Positions 17,282 through 25,889 of a stretch of 64,000 nt of DNA are shown piece after piece (within the stretch, counting starts at the first letter, position 1; each line of letters starts with the position of its first letter). The translations under genes and the position numbers were made by a program. The notes under the pieces were generated by a model. It saw only the letters and a program-made list of their open reading frames with translations, searched no databases and was not told where the DNA came from. This DNA is from Paracoccaceae bacterium (GTDB taxonomy: Bacteria; Pseudomonadota; Alphaproteobacteria; Rhodobacterales; Rhodobacteraceae), in NCBI GenBank assembly GCA_021647745.1, contig JAKIUB010000002.1:62001-126000 (forward strand), given 5' to 3'.

Positions 17282-18196
17282 ATGTCGAGCAGGACATCAA
17301 GCCGCATCGTAGTTTTGAAAGGTGGGACCTCGGCTGAGCGCGAGGTGTCTCTGGATTCTGGCGCGGCATGCGCGACTGCTTTGCGGGAAAAGGGTTACAT
17401 CGTTAGCGAGATCGACGCAGGGGTTGATCTGGCCGAACGCCTGCGCGAAGCAAATCCCGAGGTTGTTTTTAATGCTCTGCATGGTCGCTACGGCGAGGAT
17501 GGCTGCGTGCAGGGGCTGCTTGAGTGGCTCGGATATCGCTACACCCATTCCGGTGTGCTGGCTTCGGCGCTGGCCATGGATAAAGAGGCGAGCAAACGGG
17601 TGTTTGCCGCTGTGGGTCTGCCGGTGGCCAAAAGCCTGCTGGCCCCGCGCGACGAGGTGCAGCGCGCGCATGCCATGCCGCCGCCTTATGTGGTCAAGCC
17701 CAATAACGAAGGGTCGAGTGTCGGGATATATTTTGTGGCGCAAGAGACCAGCAGGCCACCGCAGCTTTCCTCTAGCATGTCGGAAACCGTGATGGTCGAG
17801 GCCTATGTGCCCGGCCGCGAGCTGACGGTAGCGGTGCTTAACGGCACCGCGCTGACGGTGACAGATATTTATGCCGACGGCTGGTATGATTATGACGCGA
17901 AATACAAAGAGGGCGGTTCAAGGCATGTGGTGCCGGCGGATATTCCGGCGGATATCTTTGCGGCCTGTCTCGATATTGCCGAGCGGGCGGATGCGGCGCT
18001 GGGCTGTGTCGGCCTGTCGCGGGCCGATTTTCGCTGGGACGAGGCGCGCGGGCTGGCGGGGCTTTATTTGCTTGAGGTCAATACCCAGCCGGGCATGACA
18101 GCCACATCACTGGCCCCCGAGCAGGCCGCCCACAAGGGTATTGATTTTGCGACGCTGTGCCAGCAATTGGTGGAGGATGCGCCATGCAGCCGATAA
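17282..18196 (+). CDS. ddl: D-alanine--D-alanine ligase
   Basis: ATP-grasp ligase that makes the D-Ala-D-Ala dipeptide used by MurF. The start is placed at ATG 17282 (TTGAGG about 6 nt upstream). A GTG at 17276 would add only two residues. The 304 residues contain K-G-G-T-S-A-E-R-E-V-S near the N-terminus, H-G-x-x-G-E-D-G near 60, V-V-K-P-N-N-E-G-S-S-V-G near 140, and L-E-V-N-T-x-P-G-M-T near 265, all of which bind substrate, ATP or magnesium in Ddl. It overlaps ftsQ by 13 nt. Confidence 0.96.
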   Translation: MSSRTSSRIVVLKGGTSAEREVSLDSGAACATALREKGYIVSEIDAGVDLAERLREANPEVVFNALHGRYGEDGCVQGLLEWLGYRYTHSGVLASALAMDKEASKRVFAAVGLPVAKSLLAPRDEVQRAHAMPPPYVVKPNNEGSSVGIYFVAQETSRPPQLSSSMSETVMVEAYVPGRELTVAVLNGTALTVTDIYADGWYDYDAKYKEGGSRHVVPADIPADIFAACLDIAERADAALGCVGLSRADFRWDEARGLAGLYLLEVNTQPGMTATSLAPEQAAHKGIDFATLCQQLVEDAPCSR

Positions 18197-19110
18197 TCGC
18201 GGAGCGCCGCGCGCTGGTGCCGGGAAAACAAACGGCACTGGTCAAGGTCAAAGACAGGGGTAAACCCGACCATGTGCCCTCAAAGTTTAGCTACCGGATG
18301 GAGCGGCTGTGGCTGACCAGATGGTTTCGCGACATGGTGCGGGTGTGGTTGCCGCTCGGGGCGGTGATTATTGCGGCCTATGCCGCCTATAACAGCCCTA
18401 CGCTCAATAGTTGGGTGGCGGCAAAGGTCGAGGCTGTGCGCGATGTGGTGGCGGAGCGGCCGGAATTGCGCATCGAGCGGGTATCCATTCCGGTTGGCTC
18501 ATCCGATTTGCAGCGCCAGATACTGGGGATCATGGATCTGGAGCTACCGGTGAGCGCGCTTGATGTTGATCTGGCTGATTTGCGCGATCTGGTGTTGGGG
18601 CTGAATGCGGTGAAATTCGCGTCGATCACCTTCGAGAGCGGAGAGTTGGAGGTGGCTATCGTCGAGCGGGTGCCGGCGATGGTGTGGCGCAACCTCAACC
18701 GGATATATTTGCTGGACAAAGACGGGGTGCTGGTAGCGGAAGTGGCGCGGCGAGCGGTGCGCTCCGACCTGCCGCTGGTGGTCGGGGAAGGTGCTGACCG
18801 TGCCATGCTCGAAGCACGCGAGATTTTTTCGGTGCTGGAGCCGGTGCTGGGCAAGGTATTGGGGCTGGTGCGCATGGGCGAGCGTCGCTGGGATGTGGTT
18901 TTTGCCACTAATGTGGTGAAGCTGCCGGCCGAGGGCGGGGCAGATGCCTTGCGGCGGGTAATGGAGATGCAGCGCCGCGACGATGTTTTGGCGCGTGATG
19001 TATCGGTGATAGATATGCGCAACCCGGACCGGATTATTTTACGAGTTAACGAAGAAGCGATACGGGAGATGCGCCGGGTGCGCGCCCGTCTGCATGGAGA
19101 GCGCGCATGA
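18184..19110 (+). CDS. ftsQ: Cell division protein FtsQ
   Basis: Bitopic divisome protein linking early and late division proteins. With the start at ATG 18184 it has 308 residues: a cytoplasmic tail of about 45 residues rich in basic amino acids, one membrane helix (around residues 44-63), a POTRA-like domain (from I-E-R-V-S-I-P), and a beta domain with W-R-N-L-N-R-I-Y-L-L-D-x-D-G-V, a recognisable FtsQ motif. Position between ddl and ftsA supports the call. The last bases overlap ftsA by ATGA. Confidence 0.92.
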   Translation: MQPIIAERRALVPGKQTALVKVKDRGKPDHVPSKFSYRMERLWLTRWFRDMVRVWLPLGAVIIAAYAAYNSPTLNSWVAAKVEAVRDVVAERPELRIERVSIPVGSSDLQRQILGIMDLELPVSALDVDLADLRDLVLGLNAVKFASITFESGELEVAIVERVPAMVWRNLNRIYLLDKDGVLVAEVARRAVRSDLPLVVGEGADRAMLEAREIFSVLEPVLGKVLGLVRMGERRWDVVFATNVVKLPAEGGADALRRVMEMQRRDDVLARDVSVIDMRNPDRIILRVNEEAIREMRRVRARLHGERA

Positions 19111-20438
19111 ATGATTTATTCGAGACCCAGAGAGAGATGCGCCAGCGCCGCGAGGCCGCCATCAAGCGCGGGGTGATCGCGGTGCTGGATGTCGGGTCTT
19201 ACAAGGTATCCTGTCTGGTATTGCAGTTTTCAAACGAAGAAGAGCCGGAGAGCGCGGCAGATGTGACCATGCCCAGCATGGGCAGCTTTCGGGTGGTCGG
19301 GGTGGGCACAGTGCGCTCCAACGGGGTAAAGTTTGGCGAGATCACCGATATGGGCGAGACCGAGCGCGCTATTCGCTCGGCCGTGGCCAAGGCGCAAAAA
19401 ATGGCGCTGCTTCGGGTTGATCATGTGATTGTCTGCTTTGCCGGTGGTCGGCCACGCTCTTATGGGTTGAGTGGCGAGGTCGAGGTCGAGCAGGGCGAGG
19501 TGTCCGAGCGGGATATCGGGCGGGTGCTGGCCAGCTGCGAGGTGCCGCCTTATGGGCAGGATCGCGAGGCGATCCATGCTCTGCCAGTGAATTTCAGCCT
19601 TGACCATCGCACAGGGCTTGAAGACCCGCGCGGGCAGGTTGGTGCGCGACTATCGGTGGATATGCATATGCTGACCCTGGCCGATGCGCCGGTTTATGAC
19701 CTGCTGGAATGTTTGAAGCGCTGTGATCTGGAAGTGGCGGGCTTGGCCTTTTCGGGCTTTGCCAGCGGGGTTTCGACCCTGATGGAAAACGAACAACAGC
19801 TCGGCGCGGCGATTGTCGACCTCGGCGGCGGCTCGACGGCGATCTCGGTCTTTATGCGCAAACACATGATTTACGGCGATGCGGTGCGGCTGGGGGGAGA
19901 CCATATCACCCAGGATATTTGCCAGGGGTTGCAGCTTTCCTATACCGATGCCGAGCGGATAAAGACCCTGCATGGCGGGCTGGTGGCCACCGGCTCGGAC
20001 AGCCGGCTGGATATCGAGGTGCCCAACCCGTTGGCGCAATGGGAAAACGACCGGCGCACGGTCAGCCGCTCCGATCTGATCGGGGTGATGCGGCCACGGG
20101 TGGAGGAAATACTGGAAGAGGTGCGGGTGCGGTTGGATGCGGCCGGCTTTGACCACCTGCCGACCCAGAGGATAGTGCTGACCGGCGGCGCCAGCGCCAT
20201 GCCGGGGCTTGAGGAACTGGCAGGGCGGATCCTTGGCGGACAGGTGCGTATTGGCCGGCCCTTGCGGGTGCAGGGTTTGCCGCACTCTTCGGCCGGAGCA
20301 GGGTTTTCGGCAGCGGTGGGGCTGGCGCTGCATGCCAGCCACCCGATGGATGAATGCTGGGATTTCGAGATGCCGGTGGACCGGATTGGCACACGCCGGA
20401 TCAAGGCAGCGGTGCGTTGGTTCCGGCAAAATTGGTAA
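19107..20438 (+). CDS. ftsA: Cell division protein FtsA
   Basis: Actin-fold ATPase that anchors FtsZ to the membrane. The 443 residues include A-V-L-D-V-G-S-Y-K near the N-terminus (phosphate-1 loop), the FtsA-specific 1C subdomain, D-L-G-G-G-S-T near residue 232 (phosphate-2), and L-T-G-G-A-S-A-M-P-G near 352. A C-terminal amphipathic stretch with R-I-K-A-A-V-R-W-F fits the membrane-targeting helix. ATG 19107 overlaps ftsQ by four bases. Confidence 0.97.
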   Translation: MNDLFETQREMRQRREAAIKRGVIAVLDVGSYKVSCLVLQFSNEEEPESAADVTMPSMGSFRVVGVGTVRSNGVKFGEITDMGETERAIRSAVAKAQKMALLRVDHVIVCFAGGRPRSYGLSGEVEVEQGEVSERDIGRVLASCEVPPYGQDREAIHALPVNFSLDHRTGLEDPRGQVGARLSVDMHMLTLADAPVYDLLECLKRCDLEVAGLAFSGFASGVSTLMENEQQLGAAIVDLGGGSTAISVFMRKHMIYGDAVRLGGDHITQDICQGLQLSYTDAERIKTLHGGLVATGSDSRLDIEVPNPLAQWENDRRTVSRSDLIGVMRPRVEEILEEVRVRLDAAGFDHLPTQRIVLTGGASAMPGLEELAGRILGGQVRIGRPLRVQGLPHSSAGAGFSAAVGLALHASHPMDECWDFEMPVDRIGTRRIKAAVRWFRQNW

Positions 20439-20520
20439 ATTGGGGGTTGATCGGTGGAAATGCGCTTATATAGTGGTCATACACAGGATATTGTGTAAAA
20501 ATCGTGAAAAAAGCGTGACG

Positions 20521-20551
20521 GACTCGTGGGTTTAAGTTAGCATAACGAATC
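20521..20551. promoter_or_regulatory. Two GANTC (CcrM) sites upstream of ftsZ
   Basis: GACTC at 20521-20525 and GAATC at 20547-20551 lie in the 174-nt gap before ftsZ. In Caulobacter, ftsZ transcription depends on GANTC methylation by CcrM, and a CcrM gene is encoded 5 kb downstream here. Two sites in 174 nt is only modestly above chance expectation, so the regulatory reading is an inference. Confidence 0.45.
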
Positions 20552-20612
20552 AGCAGATTGAGTGAATAAAGCCCCAAAAAGGGGCGGGGCAATGAGCATA
20601 GGCGGAGATAAA

Positions 20613-22130
20613 ATGGCTTTGAATTTACGCATGCCGGAAACCAACGACCTGAGACCGAGAATTACGGTTTTCGGGGTGGGTGGTGCCGGGGGCAACGCGG
20701 TCAACAACATGATCGACAAAAATCTTGACGGGGCGGAGTTTGTTGTTGCCAATACTGACGCGCAAGCGCTCAGCCAGTCGCAGGCACCCAAAAAGATCCA
20801 GCTCGGCGAGCGCATCACCGAGGGTCTCGGTGCCGGTGCCAAGCCCGAGGTTGGCAATGCTGCCGCCACCGAAAGCATCGACGCGATCATTGACCACCTC
20901 AGCGGCGCGCATATGTGCTTTATCACGGCTGGCATGGGCGGGGGCACCGGTACGGGCGCTGCGCCGGTCATCGCCAACGCCGCTCGTGAACTTGGCGTGC
21001 TGACCGTGGGTGTGGTCACCAAGCCCTTTCAGTTTGAAGGCGCGCGCCGCATGAGGCAGGCGGAAGCCGGTGTGGAAGAGCTGCAAAAGGTGGTCGATAC
21101 CCTGATCATCATTCCCAACCAGAACCTTTTCCGCCTCGCTAATGAAAACACCACCTTTACGGATGCGTTCAGCATGGCTGACGATGTGCTGTATCAAGGG
21201 GTCAAGGGTGTGACCGACCTGATGGTGCGCCCGGGGATCATCAACCTGGATTTCGCCGATGTGCGCTCCGTGATGGACGAAATGGGCAAAGCAATGATGG
21301 GCACCGGCGAGGCCGAGGGCGAGGATCGCGCGCGCAAAGCCGCCGAGCTGGCTATAGCCAACCCGCTGCTGGACGAGATTTCACTGAAATCGGCCAAGGG
21401 TGTGCTGATCAATATCACCGGTTCACAGGACATGACCCTGTTTGAGCTGGACGAAGCCGCCAACCGCATCCGTGAAGAGGTTGATCCGGATGCCCATATT
21501 ATCGTTGGCTCCACACTTGATCCTGATCTGGAAGGCCTGCGGGTTTCCGTTGTGGCGACAGGTATTGATGTCGCCGAGAGCGAGATGGCCTCACCGGTCA
21601 GCCGCCGCCCGATGCGCGAGCCGCTGAAGCTCAAGCCCGAGACTGTGGTTGCGCCGGAAGAAGAGATTTCCGAAGTGGCCACCGCCGCAGTAGTGGCCGA
21701 GCCTGTGGTCCCTGTAGCACCGGCGGCTGTGGCGCAGACGCTCACCGAAGACGTAGCGGTTGCTGAAGTCCAAGAAGCGCCGGTTGCGGATAATTTCATT
21801 GACCAGAGAGCAACGATGGAAGCCGAGGTGGCTGCACCGCCGGCGCCGGCCGAGGTGCCCGCGGATACCACAGCCCGCCTTCAGGCGGCGGTGGCCCATA
21901 TGCCCGAACTGGTAAAAGAAGCACCGGCAACCGCGCCGGAAAAACCTTCGCGCTCTGTCATTAGAACCCTGATCAACCAGATGAAGGGCCAAAGCACTGA
22001 AGGGGAGCCTGCGCCACGGGTTCAGCCCTCTATGCGCTCTGGTTCACAAGCCGGACAGGCGCTTGATCTTGATCGCGAAGAGCAGGAACGTATTGAAATA
22101 CCAGCGTTTTTAAGGCGTCAAGCCAACTAG
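20613..22130 (+). CDS. ftsZ: Cell division GTPase FtsZ
   Basis: Tubulin-like GTPase that forms the Z ring. The preferred start is ATG 20613 (M-A-L-N-L-R-M-P), with GGCGGAG 4-11 nt upstream. ATG 20592 and GTG 20562 are in frame but less well placed. The 505 residues carry G-V-G-G-A-G-G-N, the tubulin motif G-G-G-T-G-T-G-A-A near residue 110, and N-x-D-F-A-D near 210. A long acidic, Ala/Pro/Val-rich linker of about 150 residues follows. The last residues (I-E-I-P-A-F-L-R-R-Q-A) form the conserved peptide that binds FtsA and other partners. Confidence 0.98.
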   Translation: MALNLRMPETNDLRPRITVFGVGGAGGNAVNNMIDKNLDGAEFVVANTDAQALSQSQAPKKIQLGERITEGLGAGAKPEVGNAAATESIDAIIDHLSGAHMCFITAGMGGGTGTGAAPVIANAARELGVLTVGVVTKPFQFEGARRMRQAEAGVEELQKVVDTLIIIPNQNLFRLANENTTFTDAFSMADDVLYQGVKGVTDLMVRPGIINLDFADVRSVMDEMGKAMMGTGEAEGEDRARKAAELAIANPLLDEISLKSAKGVLINITGSQDMTLFELDEAANRIREEVDPDAHIIVGSTLDPDLEGLRVSVVATGIDVAESEMASPVSRRPMREPLKLKPETVVAPEEEISEVATAAVVAEPVVPVAPAAVAQTLTEDVAVAEVQEAPVADNFIDQRATMEAEVAAPPAPAEVPADTTARLQAAVAHMPELVKEAPATAPEKPSRSVIRTLINQMKGQSTEGEPAPRVQPSMRSGSQAGQALDLDREEQERIEIPAFLRRQAN

Positions 22131-22147
22131 GAGTTTCCTCCGGGACT

Positions 22148-22178
22148 GGGGCGCTTGCTTGGCAAGCGCCCTTTTTTT
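22148..22178 (+). terminator. Rho-independent terminator after ftsZ
   Basis: A perfect 10-bp stem, GGGCGCTTGC and GCAAGCGCCC with a 3-nt loop, is followed directly by seven T residues. It lies 18 nt after the ftsZ stop and closes the division operon. This implies that lpxC has its own promoter in the remaining 155 nt. Confidence 0.93.
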
Positions 22179-22333
22179 GTGCCTGCCTGCCAGCATGGGC
22201 CGATTGGGAAACTGTCGCATTTCGACATAAAGAGTGACTGCCCGGGGCGTTTAAATTCGGGCGAACATAGCGTATATAGAGGTGAGTGTCGCTTTGGCGA
22301 TATCTATGTAGATGATTATTATAGGCGGTTATT

Positions 22334-23254
22334 GTGCAGCGCACCCTTGGACAGGATATCCATATTATCGGCACCGGCCTTCATTCGGGGCGTCCGGCGC
22401 GGTTGCGTTTGCGGCCAGCTGCGGCCGATCGCGGCATATGGTTTCGCCGTGTTGATATTTCAGGCCGTGACAATATGATTCCGGCGCGCTGGGATCGGGT
22501 TAATGATACTTTGCTCTCGACCGGTATCGCAAATGAAAATGGTGTCGGGGTTTCGACCATTGAGCACCTGATGGCAGCGCTGGCCGGTTGCGGTGTGCAT
22601 AATGCCATTATCGAAATTGACGGGCCGGAAGTGCCGATTATGGATGGAAGCGCTGCGCGTTTTGTCTCCGATATCTGGAAGGCGGGGCTGGTGGAGCAGG
22701 GGCAAGCGCCACATGTTCTCGAAATACTACAACCGGTGCGGGCTGCGCAAGGGGGTGCCTTTGCCGAGCTGACGCCGCTTGACCATTTCGAGATAGATTT
22801 CACCATCGAGTTTCCCGATACGCTCATTGGCCGCCAGAGCGCGGCGCTTGATATGCGCAATGGCAGTTTTGTTCATGATCTCGCGGATTGCCGGACATTT
22901 TGCCGGGCCGAGGATGTCAACAAGATGCGCGCAGCCGGTCGTGCCTTGGGTGGCTCGCTCGAAAATGCGCTGGTGATTGATGGAGATCACTACCAAAATG
23001 CCGAAGGCGCGCGACGGGATGACGAATGTGTGCGCCATAAAATGCTTGATGCTCTGGGCGACTTGATGCTGGCAGGCGCGCCTGTACTGGGCCGTTATCG
23101 CGGGTATAAAGCTGGCCATAACTTGACCAACGTATTGTTGAGAAAGGTTTTTTCTACACCGGGGGCAGCTGTGCTGCGCCGTGCGACTCAAGCTGAAACG
23201 CAGTGTTTGCCCGGCCCGGCCTTGCGAGATTTTGCCTTATTGCAGGCAGGATAG
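22334..23254 (+). CDS. lpxC: UDP-3-O-acyl-N-acetylglucosamine deacetylase
   Basis: Zinc deacetylase of the committed step of lipid A synthesis. The 306 residues begin M-Q-R-T-L-G with a GTG start; AGGCGG lies just upstream. Motifs are G-T-G-L-H-S-G-R-P, S-T-I-E-H-L-M-A-A-L (zinc histidine), I-D-G-P-E-V-P-I-M-D-G-S-A, the H-K-M-L-D-A-L-G-D zinc motif, and the C-terminal H-N-L-T-N catalytic-histidine region. It is the usual neighbour of ftsZ in proteobacteria. Confidence 0.96.
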   Translation: MQRTLGQDIHIIGTGLHSGRPARLRLRPAAADRGIWFRRVDISGRDNMIPARWDRVNDTLLSTGIANENGVGVSTIEHLMAALAGCGVHNAIIEIDGPEVPIMDGSAARFVSDIWKAGLVEQGQAPHVLEILQPVRAAQGGAFAELTPLDHFEIDFTIEFPDTLIGRQSAALDMRNGSFVHDLADCRTFCRAEDVNKMRAAGRALGGSLENALVIDGDHYQNAEGARRDDECVRHKMLDALGDLMLAGAPVLGRYRGYKAGHNLTNVLLRKVFSTPGAAVLRRATQAETQCLPGPALRDFALLQAG

Positions 23255-23335
23255 AGCCGAGGTGCTAAAAAGCCGTTTTTTCCGTCAGTGATCTATGCTA
23301 GCAACGCAAGTGAACTGCGATTGCCGAGGGTAGAC

Positions 23336-24100
23336 ATGGATTATCGAGTCTGGATAAAACGCGCCGGAATGCTGGCACTGGTTGTAACGGTTTCGGCCTG
23401 CGCCAGGGAAGGGCGGCAGGTCTCTGTCGATGATACCACCAGCCCGCAAGAGATTTTGGCACTGGCCGAGGCGGAAGTGCAGCGCAACAAGCTGGACCGC
23501 GCGGGCGATCTTTTTCTCGAGGTCGAACGGCTCTACCCTTATACGGTAGAGGCTGAATATGCGATCATTCAGGCGGCCAAGTCCTATCAGGGTGGCAAAA
23601 AACGACTGGAAAGCCGGGCTGCGGCCCAGCGCTATGTTGATTTCTTTCCGGCTGGTCAATATGCGGCGCTTGCCCACTATCTGATCGCGCTCAGCTATTA
23701 TGACCAGATTGTCGATGTGCAGCGGGATCAGGAAAACACCTTCAAGGCGCTTCAGGCGCTGCGGATTGTTGTCGAGCGCTTCCCCAACTCCGAATATGCG
23801 GCGCTTGCTGCTCCCAAATTCACCACTGCGCTTAACCAGCTTGCGGGCAAGGAGATGGATGTCGGGCGCTATTATCTGAAAAAAGGGCAGTTTGCTGCCG
23901 CGATTGGCCGGTTTGACGTGGTGGTCCGGGAATATGGTGATACCCCGCATCGGCCCGAGGCGTATTTGCGGCTGGTCGAGGCCTATCTTTCGTTTGGCCT
24001 CAACGGGCAGGCAGCACAGGCAGCGGGGCTGCTGGCAGCGCAATACCCCGATAACCAATGGACACGTGCGGCCAGCTCTTTGCTGGGGTCGGGGCGGTGA
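23336..24100 (+). CDS. bamD: Outer membrane assembly lipoprotein BamD
   Basis: TPR lipoprotein of the beta-barrel assembly machine. Start ATG 23336 is 5 nt after CGAGGG and gives a clean lipoprotein signal ending V-S-A-C at Cys22. The 254 residues then form tetratricopeptide-like helices, with A-G-D-L-F-L-E-V-E-R-L-Y-P-Y, F-P-A-G-Q-Y-A and E-R-F-P-N-S-E-Y-A, all typical of BamD/ComL. Outer membrane location follows from the lipobox without Asp at +2. It is followed by recN, a common arrangement in this group. Confidence 0.94.
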   Translation: MDYRVWIKRAGMLALVVTVSACAREGRQVSVDDTTSPQEILALAEAEVQRNKLDRAGDLFLEVERLYPYTVEAEYAIIQAAKSYQGGKKRLESRAAAQRYVDFFPAGQYAALAHYLIALSYYDQIVDVQRDQENTFKALQALRIVVERFPNSEYAALAAPKFTTALNQLAGKEMDVGRYYLKKGQFAAAIGRFDVVVREYGDTPHRPEAYLRLVEAYLSFGLNGQAAQAAGLLAAQYPDNQWTRAASSLLGSGR

Positions 24101-24153
24101 GCCTGAGAGGGCAGCCAAAGAGTCGGCGCCCGGGCGGCCGGTAGGGCGCAAAC

Positions 24154-25815
24154 ATGCTGGTAAGCCTGACCATAAGGGACATGTTGCTCATCAAGCAGGT
24201 GGACCTGCGCTTTGGCGCGGGGCTGAATGTGCTGACCGGCGAGACCGGCGCGGGAAAATCCATTTTGCTGGACAGTCTGGGCTTTGTACTCGGGCGTCGC
24301 GGGCGGGCCGGTATGGTGCGCGCGGGTGCGGCGCTTGGCGAGGTCAGCGCGGTGTTCGAGCTGGATCAGGCGCATCCGGTAGCGGCTATTCTGGATCAGG
24401 CCGGTCTGCCCTTTGACGGGGAGCTGCTGCTGAGGCGGCTCAATTATCCTGACGGGCGCAAACGGGCTTTTGTTAATGATCGGGCGGTGTCAGCCGAGGT
24501 ATTGCGCGGCCTTGGGGCAGCACTGGTCGAGGTACACGGACAGCATGATGACAGGGGGCTACTCAATGCGCGGGGGCATATGGCTCTGCTTGACAGCTTT
24601 GCCGAAAATGAACGGGCACTGGTAAAGGTGGCGGCGGCATGGGCGGGTTTGCGGCAGGCAGAGGCCGAGCTGGAGGCCGCACAACAGGCGGTGGCTGCCG
24701 CCGAGGCCGATGCGGAATATGTGCGCCATGCGCTCGAAGAGCTGGCGGTTCTGGCGCCCGAAACCGGCGAGGACGCAACCCTCGACAGCCAGCGCCGCCT
24801 GATGCAGGGGGCCGAGCGGGTGCGGGAAGATGTTGGCAAGGCGGTGCAGGCGCGCGAGATGGCCGAGGGTTTGCTGCATGACGCCCTGCGCTGGATGCAG
24901 GATGCCGATGATGTGCCAGGGCTTGGTCTGGCGGATAGTATCGAGGCGATGGGGCGGGTTCTGACCGAGCTGAATGAGGTGCAAACCGGCGTGGAGAGTG
25001 CGCTTCAACGATTGGATGTTGATCCTTTCGAGCTGGAGCAGATCGAGGAGCGGCTTTTTGCCATTCGGGCTTTGGCGCGCAAGCATAATGTGCTGCCGGA
25101 CGAATTGCCCGCACTTTGGCAGGGTTTTGCACAAAAAGTGAAAGATATCGACAGCAGCGGCAGCCGGATCGCTGCACTGTCGGCGCAGCGCGCACAGGCC
25201 GCCGGCCTTTATAATACAGCGGCGGACGCGTTGCGGGAGCGTCGCCTTCAGGCGGCGAGGCGGCTTGACCGGCTGATGCGGGCCGAGCTGGCGCCGCTGA
25301 AAATGGAAAATGCCGGATTTGAAACCGTGGTGGCCGAGGCAACTGCGGGCGTGCACGGCAAGGATACGGTGTTTTTCCAGGTATCGACCAATCCGGGCGC
25401 ACCGGCGGGCGCGATCGAAAAAATCGCCTCGGGGGGGGAGCTTTCGCGGTTTTTGCTGGCGCTTAAAGTATGCCTGACCACGCGCAGCAGCGGCCTGACG
25501 ATGATTTTTGATGAAATAGATCGCGGCGTGGGCGGAGCAACAGCCGATGCTGTCGGGCGGCGGCTCGCGGCCGTGGCCGAAGGGGCGCAGGTTTTGGTGG
25601 TGACCCATTCTCCGCAGGTGGCGGCAATGGGGCAGGTGCATTTCGTGGTGTCAAAATCAATGGAAAAGGGCGCAACGCGCACCGATGTGTGTGCGCTGTC
25701 AGGGGCGGGGCGGCTAGACGAGATCGCTCGCATGCTGGCGGGCGATGTGATCAGCGATGCGGCCCGCGCGGCGGCGCAGGCACTGCTGGATAATGCGCCG
25801 GTGGCGGCGCGTTAA
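24154..25815 (+). CDS. recN: DNA repair protein RecN
   Basis: SMC-like ATPase of double-strand-break repair. The 553 residues have the Walker A G-E-T-G-A-G-K-S at 29-36, V-H-G-Q-H-D-D near 130, and a central coiled coil rich in Ala, Glu and Gln. The ABC signature A-S-G-G-E-L-S-R-F and Walker B I-F-D-E-I-D-R-G-V-G-G are near residues 430-460, and T-H-S-P-Q-V-A-A follows. The length is normal. It ends 74 nt before the convergent ccrM gene, with no clear terminator between. Confidence 0.97.
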   Translation: MLVSLTIRDMLLIKQVDLRFGAGLNVLTGETGAGKSILLDSLGFVLGRRGRAGMVRAGAALGEVSAVFELDQAHPVAAILDQAGLPFDGELLLRRLNYPDGRKRAFVNDRAVSAEVLRGLGAALVEVHGQHDDRGLLNARGHMALLDSFAENERALVKVAAAWAGLRQAEAELEAAQQAVAAAEADAEYVRHALEELAVLAPETGEDATLDSQRRLMQGAERVREDVGKAVQAREMAEGLLHDALRWMQDADDVPGLGLADSIEAMGRVLTELNEVQTGVESALQRLDVDPFELEQIEERLFAIRALARKHNVLPDELPALWQGFAQKVKDIDSSGSRIAALSAQRAQAAGLYNTAADALRERRLQAARRLDRLMRAELAPLKMENAGFETVVAEATAGVHGKDTVFFQVSTNPGAPAGAIEKIASGGELSRFLLALKVCLTTRSSGLTMIFDEIDRGVGGATADAVGRRLAAVAEGAQVLVVTHSPQVAAMGQVHFVVSKSMEKGATRTDVCALSGAGRLDEIARMLAGDVISDAARAAAQALLDNAPVAAR

Positions 25816-25889
25816 GGGTTTTTTTGCCCGGTCGGTATTGCCCGCGCCGCGCTGACAGCACGGGGTGCAAACCGGGGCACCGAACAGTA

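Noticed and set aside
25816..25889. A terminator between recN and ccrM
   Set aside because: There is a T-run right after the recN stop, but no GC-rich stem directly precedes it, and the GGTGC/GCACC pair nearby has no T-tract.
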